A DNA stretch of 64,000 bases, taken from assembly GCA_017938205.1 (NCBI GenBank), contig JAGBCA010000014.1, positions 26,140 to 90,139 on the forward strand. The letters run 5' to 3'. Shown piece after piece: positions 26,182 to 32,926 of the stretch. Under the pieces are notes generated by a model that was given only the letters and a program-made list of their open reading frames with translations, was not told the DNA's origin and made no database searches. Position 1 is the stretch's first letter, and each line of letters starts with the position of its first letter. This DNA comes from Clostridia bacterium. Lineage in GTDB: Bacteria; Bacillota; Clostridia; Oscillospirales; CAG-272. Made by a program: the position numbers and the translations under genes.

Positions 26182-27261
26182 ATGTGTAATATTGCGGGAT
26201 ATATTGGGAAAAAGCAAGCCGCGCCCATTCTGCTGGATATGATCCGCCGCCAGGAGCATTACGACGGAAGCGCCGGCACGGGCATTGCAACCGTGCATAA
26301 CGGCATTCTTTACTCTGCGAAAGTTGTTGGTGACGTGGAAACGCTGATCCGCGAGACCGATGCTCTTAACTTTCCCGGCACGATTGGTATTGCGCACTCC
26401 CGTCCCGGCGGAAATATTCAGTGCCAGATGCATCCTTTTTTGGATTTTTCAAAGTCGCTTGCCCTAGTGGCAAACGGCACGTTTGCCACCACGAATACGG
26501 ACGAATATAAGGCGATCACGCAAAAAATCATGCATGGGCATTATTATGAAGGAAGGATCCCTGACAGTGCCGTTCCCGGCAATGATCCAAATGCGCTATT
26601 TTCCCTTCCCGACGGCTCGGGCTATCACGGCACGCATTCCTATGCGATCCGCGTTGGCGATTTTATGAGAGAGGGTGCCTCGATCTGCGAAGCAATGGCT
26701 AAGGCCTTTACCGAGCGGCCGAACGGCATTGTTTCCATTGCGCTTTCCAAAAACGAGCCCGACACCATTGCGATCGCAAAGATGGACCGTCCGATGAGCG
26801 TTGGCCTCATTGGCGATGAGACCTACATTGCGACTACGCAATTCGGTTTTCCCGAGGATATGCGCTTCGACACCGTGTTCCGCACACCCGAATGCACCGT
26901 TTGTGCCGTGAAGGCAGGCGAGCTGACGATCACGCGCCATCGCATCGGAAATATGCACATGGAGCTGATTACCGCCGACATCTACAAGAAGGCTTACGAT
27001 CTGACGGAAAGCTACCTCAAGGGGCAAAAGGACGATCCAAAGAACCTTTGGGATCTCGAAAAAATGTACGAGACCGAATGGCGGCACATCTGGCGCGAGA
27101 TCAACTCCGATTGCGTTTTCTACAAAGAGGACAGACTCTTTAAGCCCTACGCGGAGCTTTCCTATATGGTGCTCTTCGGTATGCATCAAGAGGGCAAGCT
27201 CAAAAAGGTGATGAAAAAACGCGCAGACAAGTATGATATGTGGTATTTTTATCTGGATTGA
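26182..27261 (+). CDS. Stand-alone class II glutamine amidotransferase domain protein
   Basis: The protein starts MCNIAGYIG, putting the N-terminal nucleophile Cys at position 2 as in GlmS, PurF and AsnB. Other glutaminase-site segments are IAHSRPGG, QMHPFLD and LVANGTFATT. After about residue 250 there is a helical C-terminal region that is not the SIS isomerase of GlmS nor the phosphoribosyltransferase of PurF. It would release ammonia from glutamine, but the acceptor or partner is not evident. It is monocistronic, with its own promoter and terminator. Confidence 0.82.
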   Translation: MCNIAGYIGKKQAAPILLDMIRRQEHYDGSAGTGIATVHNGILYSAKVVGDVETLIRETDALNFPGTIGIAHSRPGGNIQCQMHPFLDFSKSLALVANGTFATTNTDEYKAITQKIMHGHYYEGRIPDSAVPGNDPNALFSLPDGSGYHGTHSYAIRVGDFMREGASICEAMAKAFTERPNGIVSIALSKNEPDTIAIAKMDRPMSVGLIGDETYIATTQFGFPEDMRFDTVFRTPECTVCAVKAGELTITRHRIGNMHMELITADIYKKAYDLTESYLKGQKDDPKNLWDLEKMYETEWRHIWREINSDCVFYKEDRLFKPYAELSYMVLFGMHQEGKLKKVMKKRADKYDMWYFYLD

Positions 27262-27277
27262 CTTTTATATTTAGACG

Positions 27278-27316
27278 AAAACAAGGCAATGCGCCACGGC
27301 GCATTGCCTTGTTTTT
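27278..27316 (+). terminator. Intrinsic terminator of the amidotransferase gene
   Basis: Long stem AACAAGGCAATGCGCC/GGCGCATTGCCTTGTT with flanking A and T runs. Confidence 0.92.
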
Positions 27317-27318
27317 AC

Positions 27319-27355
27319 TTATGGTCGGACAGTCGAGGACGCCTGTCCCTACAAG
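27319..27355. repeat. Short hairpin repeat at the SLOG gene 3' end
   Basis: GGACAG (27327-27332) and CTGTCC (27343-27348) form an inverted repeat. On the minus strand the sequence TTGTAGGGACAGGCGTCC supplies the SLOG stop codon (TAG, 27349-27351). The sequence resembles dispersed intergenic repeats of Clostridia (from memory). Confidence 0.45.
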
Positions 27356-27819
27356 GTTTTTTCGGCAAGGTTAACAATTTGTTTTCCAAGCATCCTTGCA
27401 TATTTCAAAGCATTGTATGCGCCCCCTTTTTCTCGTTCCACATAACAGACAAAGAGATCGGTTTGCTCCACCATCCATCGATTGCGTTTTGTAATCGCAC
27501 CTTTCGGATGACTTTTTGAAATACATTCAGGGATTATTACACTGTCATAATATTTTTCATAGTATTCAGTATATTTTCCACGATACGGCAGTACACATAT
27601 CAATTCACTGTTTTCCTTTCCAATTTCCTGTTGAATTCGCTTAACAATCGATGCAGCATAAACATCAAACTCTCCGTTACGACCAATATATATCTCCACA
27701 AACGATTTTTCTCTTATCAAATCCTTCAATAGCGGATATAGATATTCTTCAAGCAGCTTGTGTTGACCGAAATCACGATGTCCAAAAAGTACAACTCGAT
27801 ATATCTTTTCTTGCCACAT
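27349..27819 (-). CDS. SLOG-domain protein, low GC
   Basis: A protein of about 156 residues beginning MWQEKIYRVVLFGHRDF, the start typical of the YpsA/DUF1273-like SLOG (Rossmann nucleotide-binding) family, with IYIGRNGEFD and SKSHPKGAITKRNRWMVEQ further on. SLOG domains bind nucleotides or derivatives and occur in conflict and stress systems. Base composition is visibly more AT-rich than the neighbours, suggesting transfer. The ATG at 27819 is chosen by homology; 27846 is an alternative and neither has a strong Shine-Dalgarno. The stop lies in a repeat, so the C-terminus may be altered. It is divergent from an XRE regulator. Function unknown. Confidence 0.7.
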   Translation of the reverse strand: MWQEKIYRVVLFGHRDFGQHKLLEEYLYPLLKDLIREKSFVEIYIGRNGEFDVYAASIVKRIQQEIGKENSELICVLPYRGKYTEYYEKYYDSVIIPECISKSHPKGAITKRNRWMVEQTDLFVCYVEREKGGAYNALKYARMLGKQIVNLAEKTL

Positions 27820-27983
27820 TTTACAATCCCGCCCGTCTATAAACATTCAAATATAAGTATACCACAAAATTATAGAAATATCAACTATTAGTTATGGTGT
27901 TATCCTTTTATATTCTGTATTAATCAAAAAATATAATCTATACTATTGGTTGATAAGAGTAACTAATATTTAAGAGGTATTTT

Positions 27984-28313
27984 ATGAACACTTCGTCCAT
28001 AGGAAAGCGGATACGGAAAGTTCGTGAGCAAAAGGGTTGGCGGCAAGAGGATTTTGCAGAGAAAATCGGTTTGAGCGTCACTTATACGGGAATGATCGAG
28101 CGCGGAGAAAAGGTACCGAAGCTGGAAACCTTTATCACGATCGCCAACGCGCTTGGCGTATCAGCAGATCAGCTTCTTGCAGACGTGCTCGATACGGGAT
28201 ACAATATTAAATCATCTGCAATGACAGAGAATATCGAAAAACTGCCCCAAGCGGAGCGCGAGCGCATTTACTGTGTCGTGAATGCAATGATTGATTATAG
28301 CAAAAAGCATTAA
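27984..28313 (+). CDS. XRE-family DNA-binding protein
   Basis: A 109-residue protein with a helix-turn-helix Cro/C1 domain at residues 6-62 (IGKRIRKVREQKGWRQEDFA, TGMIERGEKVPKLETF) and a short C-terminal helix. The pattern is that of a small repressor from mobile or accessory DNA. It is divergent from the SLOG gene across an AT-rich 164-base gap and could regulate it. A terminator follows at once. Confidence 0.9.
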   Translation: MNTSSIGKRIRKVREQKGWRQEDFAEKIGLSVTYTGMIERGEKVPKLETFITIANALGVSADQLLADVLDTGYNIKSSAMTENIEKLPQAERERIYCVVNAMIDYSKKH

Positions 28314-28316
28314 ACA

Positions 28317-28350
28317 AAATCGGCAAGGATCAAAAATCCTTGCCGATTTT
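28317..28350. terminator. Bidirectional intrinsic terminator
   Basis: Stem AAAATCGGCAAGGAT/ATCCTTGCCGATTTT between converging XRE and AraC genes. Confidence 0.92.
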
Positions 28351-28359
28351 GTTATTCTC

Positions 28360-29241
28360 TCACTTTTCCAGCTTTGAGAGGACGGTTTCGATGTATTTTT
28401 TTGGGGAGAGGCCGGTTTCAGCCTTGAAGGCGCGTGAAAAATAATGCAGCGAGCTATAGCCAACGCGCTCGGCAACCTCAGTGGCTGAATATTTTTGCAG
28501 GCGCAAGAGGCGCTTGGCTTCCTTGATCTTCAAGGCGGATACGTATTCAAGGACGGATTTACCGTGTTCGCGCTTGAACTCGCGGCAGACCGTGGTTTTA
28601 TTCGTTGCAAAGAGGAAGCAGAGGCTATCGAGGGTGATGCGCTCCGTAAAATGCTCGTTGATATATTGGGTGATATGCGCAACGGCGGTGTTGCCGCTAT
28701 CACTCACATCGAGAAACGAGCCCTCCTCCTTTTTGCGGCGGATCAGAGAGATCAAAAGCTCCTCCAGATGGTTTTTCAAAAGCTGATCCGCACCAAAGGG
28801 ATAAGAATCGCGCTTTTTCATATCGGCGGTGTTCGGCATATCGTAGGGCGGCATATAGACGCTCATTCCGTCCTTCAAGATCTCGGAGAGGAGGCGCTTT
28901 TCCTTGGCGGAGAGTGCTGTAGGCAATCGGCTGAAGGAGGAAAGCTCCATGCAATCGCAGGAAAAGCCGATGATGATCACGCCCGGGGCAAGCCCATCCG
29001 TGCAGGAGAGACTGTGCATTTCGCCTGCGCGGTGGATGAGCATATGACCGTCCGAAAGCTCGCCTGAAAAGCCTTCGCTTTCGATGCGCAATGCGCCCTT
29101 ATCGATATAGATCAGCTCGCAGAAATCGTGCGCGTCCGAATGGGTCTTATACTGATCGGTGAACTCAAAATAATGGATGTTCGCGATCTTTTTGACCGAT
29201 ACGGCAGTTTCAAAATCTTTCAGAACGTACTGCACCGTCAT
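28360..29241 (-). CDS. AraC-family regulator beside beta-glucuronidase
   Basis: A 293-residue regulator: N-terminal cupin (DAHDFCELIYIDKGAL) and C-terminal AraC HTH (about residues 190-285; TNKTTVCREFKREHG, GYSSLHYFSRAFKAETGLSPKKY). It lies downstream of the beta-glucuronidase gene in the same direction, separated by 292 bases that contain a direct repeat pair. It is the obvious candidate regulator of the glucuronidase, sensing a glucuronide or similar sugar. Confidence 0.92.
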   Translation of the reverse strand: MTVQYVLKDFETAVSVKKIANIHYFEFTDQYKTHSDAHDFCELIYIDKGALRIESEGFSGELSDGHMLIHRAGEMHSLSCTDGLAPGVIIIGFSCDCMELSSFSRLPTALSAKEKRLLSEILKDGMSVYMPPYDMPNTADMKKRDSYPFGADQLLKNHLEELLISLIRRKKEEGSFLDVSDSGNTAVAHITQYINEHFTERITLDSLCFLFATNKTTVCREFKREHGKSVLEYVSALKIKEAKRLLRLQKYSATEVAERVGYSSLHYFSRAFKAETGLSPKKYIETVLSKLEK

Positions 29242-29289
29242 GATCCCTTTCTTTGATTTATACCATTTTATCGTTGATTATTTTTTTGA

Positions 29290-29533
29290 GGTTGCGCCGA
29301 AAGGCACCGCTCCCCTCTTTTTAAGAGCGAGGGGATTTTGTGCGAAAATCCGTGTTCTTCCGACCGTGAGCGGTATTCACATACCGCGAGGGAGGAAAAC
29401 GCGGATAGAAAATGACCTTTTTCTTTTTTGGAGAAATTCGGAGAATTTCAACCATAATATATATGGCGTTTTTTCAAATTTATTTTCTCCGTTTTATTTC
29501 GGTCATTTTCGGTTGCGCCGAAAGGCACCGCTC
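29290..29533. repeat. Segment flanked by 23-bp perfect direct repeats
   Basis: An identical 23-mer beginning GGTTGCGCCGAAAGGCACCG lies at 29290-29312 and 29511-29533, the second copy touching the beta-glucuronidase stop codon. Between them are inverted repeats CCCCTC/GAGGGG and GCGGTAT/ATACCGC. No gene is seen in the 292-base gap. Confidence 0.7.
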
Positions 29534-31222
29534 TTAAAACTCGTGGTATACTTTTTTCACAGCATCGTAGGCCTGCTTCGGCTTTCTGTATTCATTCAAA
29601 ATTCCCTTATTGTTATAGCCGCGGGCGCGGTTGAGATTTTTGAAGGAGGTTCTCGCATCGGCAAAGTGCCAGATGTAGCAGCCGCCGAATTTTTCGTCCG
29701 TCAAGAAGAGGCGGATACAATAGTCAAGCAGCTCGGCTTGATAATTTTCCGACCAGATCTCGGTATCAAAATCGCGCTTGCCGTAGATCGCGGCGGCGCC
29801 AAACTCGCTCATGATCATCGGGCGTGCGGGCAGGCCCTGCGCTTCGATATGCGCGTGCAGCTCCTTAACGTAATCGGCGGTGCCGGGCAGGTCGTACCGA
29901 TACCAGCCGTGATAATCGTTGATGCAATAAAGATCCGTATAGGCAAGGCAGATATCCTCAAGGGGATAGCAGGTTGCGTAGGTCACAAGGCGGTTGCCTC
30001 CCTTTTCCTTCAAAAACGCATAGAGCTTTTTCGTCAGATCCAAGGTGGATTCAGCGCTGACGGGCATTTCGTTGTGCATACCGAAGATCAGGATGGAGGG
30101 ATGGTTATAGTAATAATGCACCATATCGCGCATCATTTCCTCGCCGCGTGCGACGACGATCGGATCTGCCACGGTCTCTGCTGAGAAGCCGATGCCCCAG
30201 AAGGGGATCTCTGACCAAAAGGTGAGGCCGCTCTCATCCAGAAGATCGAGGAAGGGGCGCGCGTTCGGATAGTGCGAGCCGCGGATAGAATTGATGCCCA
30301 TATCCTTGATGATCTCGATGTCTCTGCCCATCATGGCCTCTGGAAAGGCGAATCCGAGATCGGGGTGCTCCTCGTGGCGGTTAACGCCCTTGATCATAAA
30401 GGGCTTGCCGTTGAGAAGGATCTTGTAGCCCTTGGCTTCGATCTTGCGGAAGCCAACACGGTCAAAGAGATCGTCCGTTTCGGTTTCGGCCTTCAGGGCA
30501 TACAGCTCAGGTGCACCAATGTCCCAAAGGCGAATATTTTCTACCTTCACCGTGTCGGTTACGACCGTTTTATGCTCACCTGCGCAAACAGATACGGGCA
30601 TAGAGCAAAGCACTTCGTTTTCAAGCGTGATCCGCAGGGTGCTTTCACCCGCGTCTGCGCCGAAGATCTCTACCTCAAAGGATACCTCTGCCGTGGAAAG
30701 ATCCTCGGAGAGCGTGTAATGCATATGATTTTTCAGAATGGAAACGCCCGAAAGGTATTCCAGCGTGACCGAACGGGTGATGCCGCCGTGATGATACCAG
30801 TCTACCACCTCCTGCGGGATGGAATGCGCATCAAAGCGGTTATCCACGCGTACAGTGAGGCGGTGATCGCCTGCCACCTTGTTTTCAAGAAGGAACTCGA
30901 ACTCGCAGAATCCGCCGTAGTGCTTACCGATCTCCTCACCGTCAAGATACACGGTGCAATCGGTCATGACCGCACCGAAGTGCAGGCGGACGCTTCCCTT
31001 CTCGATATAAACGCTTCTTTCGTACCAGCAAACGCCCTCGTAGCCGAGGAGCGTGGGGGTGGAGGCGAAAACGGAGGGAACGTAGGTGCTCGTTGTCTCT
31101 GCGGGGAGGCCGTTTTGATAGCCGAGGGCTACGCCCTGATCCTCCTTATCGGTAAGAAAGCGCCAAAGTCCGTCAAGAGAGACTGAGCGGCGCTTGTTAT
31201 GCTCTGTAATAAATCTTTTCAT
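29534..31222 (-). CDS. uidA: GH2 beta-glucuronidase
   Basis: A 562-residue GH2 enzyme with sugar-binding, Ig-like and TIM-barrel domains. Catalytic residues are acid/base E385 in GMHNEMP and nucleophile E473 in MSEFGAA. The glucuronide-recognition motif N537-x-K539 (GYNNKGIL) follows WHFADARTSF, closely matching the E. coli UidA layout VWNFADFATS...NKKG. This N-x-K pair binds the sugar carboxylate and distinguishes glucuronidase from galactosidase. The region corresponding to active-site loop 1 is short (GIGFSAETVADPIV), so it belongs with no-loop or short-loop enzymes. No signal peptide: cytoplasmic. It would remove glucuronate from glycosaminoglycan fragments or host conjugates. AAAGGA precedes the ATG. 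Confidence 0.87.
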   Translation of the reverse strand: MKRFITEHNKRRSVSLDGLWRFLTDKEDQGVALGYQNGLPAETTSTYVPSVFASTPTLLGYEGVCWYERSVYIEKGSVRLHFGAVMTDCTVYLDGEEIGKHYGGFCEFEFLLENKVAGDHRLTVRVDNRFDAHSIPQEVVDWYHHGGITRSVTLEYLSGVSILKNHMHYTLSEDLSTAEVSFEVEIFGADAGESTLRITLENEVLCSMPVSVCAGEHKTVVTDTVKVENIRLWDIGAPELYALKAETETDDLFDRVGFRKIEAKGYKILLNGKPFMIKGVNRHEEHPDLGFAFPEAMMGRDIEIIKDMGINSIRGSHYPNARPFLDLLDESGLTFWSEIPFWGIGFSAETVADPIVVARGEEMMRDMVHYYYNHPSILIFGMHNEMPVSAESTLDLTKKLYAFLKEKGGNRLVTYATCYPLEDICLAYTDLYCINDYHGWYRYDLPGTADYVKELHAHIEAQGLPARPMIMSEFGAAAIYGKRDFDTEIWSENYQAELLDYCIRLFLTDEKFGGCYIWHFADARTSFKNLNRARGYNNKGILNEYRKPKQAYDAVKKVYHEF

Positions 31223-31257
31223 TTGCTGTCCTTTTGCCTTTCTTTTTGGTCATATCT

Positions 31258-31286
31258 ATAATAATACAGTTGTCCTATAAAAGCAA
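31258..31286 (-). promoter_or_regulatory. Probable promoter of the beta-glucuronidase gene
   Basis: Minus strand TTGCTT (31281-31286), 17-bp spacer, TATTAT (31258-31263). ATAGGACAACT within the spacer (31268-31278) recurs upstream of another AraC gene (47019-47029). Confidence 0.55.
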
Positions 31287-31320
31287 GACTGCTTTTTAAA
31301 TTTATAATGTTTTTGCTTTT

Positions 31321-31536
31321 TTATTCTCCGATATACGTGAATCTCAAAGCCTCACGGTCGCCAACACGCACGGTTTCGCTCCACATCGAAAGCGGACGCA
31401 CCCACAATTCACCCGCGCCGTACAACGCACGGTAAACGACCATTTTTTCGAGCGTTTCGGAATGGTTGGCAATATCGATCAGCTCATACTCGTTTCCCTT
31501 ATAGTGACGGTATCTTCCTTTTTTCGGTTCTTCCAT
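31321..31536 (-). CDS. DUF1653 family protein
   Basis: A 71-residue protein with the DUF1653 pattern: GRYRHYKGNEYELIDIANHSET, VVYRALYGAGELWVRPLSMW. This small beta-rich family of unknown function is common in Bacteroidota and Firmicutes and is widely annotated near glycosidases and hydrolases. ATG 31536 follows AAAGGGAGAA and matches the family start. It stands between the glucuronidase promoter and the small membrane peptide gene. Confidence 0.85.
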   Translation of the reverse strand: MEEPKKGRYRHYKGNEYELIDIANHSETLEKMVVYRALYGAGELWVRPLSMWSETVRVGDREALRFTYIGE

Positions 31537-31658
31537 TTCCGTTCTCCCTTTCGATGATTTTGTCATACAAGAAAAATACGCCCTCGGTGCAATCATCGAT
31601 CTACCTCAGGCGAATTTCTTTTTCTTTAAAGCCCTCTCGCTCTCTGCTCAAGCGAAGA

Positions 31659-31772
31659 TCACAGGGCTTGCACAATGTAGCTGACTGCGACGGCAATGGC
31701 TCCGATCGCCAAAGCGCCTACCATCACCAGAGCCAGGATTCTGGCTGCCATGGATTGCTTGTTTGAATTCAT
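31659..31772 (-). CDS. 37-residue single-span membrane peptide
   Basis: A short gene encoding MNSNKQSMAARILALVMVG then a hydrophobic run to VSYIVQAL. It has a polar N-terminus, one membrane helix (about residues 12-33) and a good ribosome binding site (GGAAGGA, 9 bases before the ATG). It starts 26 bases after the mreB-like stop, so it is likely co-transcribed with that gene. The layout recalls small clostridial/bacillar membrane peptides such as DUF4044 or Prli42, but length alone gives little homology power. Function unknown. Confidence 0.65.
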   Translation of the reverse strand: MNSNKQSMAARILALVMVGALAIGAIAVAVSYIVQAL

Positions 31773-31798
31773 ATGCTCATTCCTTCCGTTTTTAATCT

Positions 31799-32827
31799 TT
31801 ATGTATTCTTCTCAGCCTTACGGTTCTCATACAGCTTTGCAAGCTGAGAGGTTATGTCCTTATTTGCGCTGCGCATACGCGCAGGAAGAAAATTATTGAT
31901 ACGGGAAAGGCCCTTTGCCACGCTATCCATCGGATCGTTCGGCATGGTCACACGAACCTCAAGCACGCGCTCGATCATACGGTCAAGCCCGAAGATCAGC
32001 GCACCGCCGCCCGAAAGGACGATTCCGTTCTCAAAAATATCCTCAACAAAATCCAAGGGGATCTTTTTCACAACGTCTGCGATCTCAAGAAGCAAGCGCG
32101 AGAGCGGCTTATCAAAAACGCCGACCACGTCCTCGGTCGTGAGATTCATAGTCACACGGTTGCCCGTGAGAGAAAGCGTTCCTTCTATATCAATGCTTTC
32201 CGAGGGCTTGCCCTGCCAGACCGCGCCAAGGCGCTCCTTTATGGCTCTTGCGACCGACAAGGAAACCGTTACATCTCCCTGCTCGCTGATATAATCCTTC
32301 ACCGCACGGTCAAAATCCTCGCCACCGATCGCAGCGGTGCTCTCATGCAGGATATTGCCCTTATGCAGAACAAGGATCTCGGTTGCGCCCGCGCCGACAT
32401 TGACGGAAATAACGGAAAGAGAGGGCGAATACCCCGCGCCGATCAGCGCCGCCATCGCACGGCGAACGCCGTAGCACTGCGCGACACCGCTTTCGACCAT
32501 CATATCGTAGAGCTCCTTTTCCTGCTTCGGCAGGATGGAGGAGGGCAGGCCGATCACCGCGCGGATCTTCTCCGCGGGCAGAACGGCAGAGACCGCATTT
32601 CCGATCACCGCGCCCGTCATATCCTTGGAATACAAAAGACCGTTTTTAAAGGGACGGACGAGAACGCCGCCCTCCGAGGCCTTCTCCGTTGCCTCCGTTC
32701 CGAGAGAGAGAATGCGGCTGGTATTCTTATCCATCAATGCAACGGAGGGCTCACGGTATATCCCTGCGGCCACGTCCGAAAGCGTGATATTTGCATAACC
32801 AAGGTCAAGACCGATCTTCGTTATCAT
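31799..32827 (-). CDS. mreB: MreB-family cell-shape protein
   Basis: A 342-residue bacterial actin homologue. Phosphate 1 motif KIGLDLGYANI, a VISVNVGAGATEILVL phosphate 2 region, GGEDFD and the adenosine motif IVLSGGGALIFGLDRMI are visible. MreB/Mbl filaments guide cell-wall synthesis along the membrane. ATG 32827 follows AAAGGAGA. No mreC or mreD is adjacent, as is common for Mbl or MreBH-type paralogues; the exact paralogue is unclear. Confidence 0.88.
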   Translation of the reverse strand: MITKIGLDLGYANITLSDVAAGIYREPSVALMDKNTSRILSLGTEATEKASEGGVLVRPFKNGLLYSKDMTGAVIGNAVSAVLPAEKIRAVIGLPSSILPKQEKELYDMMVESGVAQCYGVRRAMAALIGAGYSPSLSVISVNVGAGATEILVLHKGNILHESTAAIGGEDFDRAVKDYISEQGDVTVSLSVARAIKERLGAVWQGKPSESIDIEGTLSLTGNRVTMNLTTEDVVGVFDKPLSRLLLEIADVVKKIPLDFVEDIFENGIVLSGGGALIFGLDRMIERVLEVRVTMPNDPMDSVAKGLSRINNFLPARMRSANKDITSQLAKLYENRKAEKNT

Positions 32828-32926
32828 GCCGTTCTCCTTTCTCGAAAATTTGTCGTTTCTTATATTATACACGATATAAAGAGCAAATGCAAGTGCTTTT
32901 TTAATTTTTGCAGAAAGCACCACTCC

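Noticed and set aside
27349-28313. Toxin-antitoxin system
   Set aside because: The genes are divergent and the SLOG protein does not resemble a known toxin; no overlap or co-transcription.
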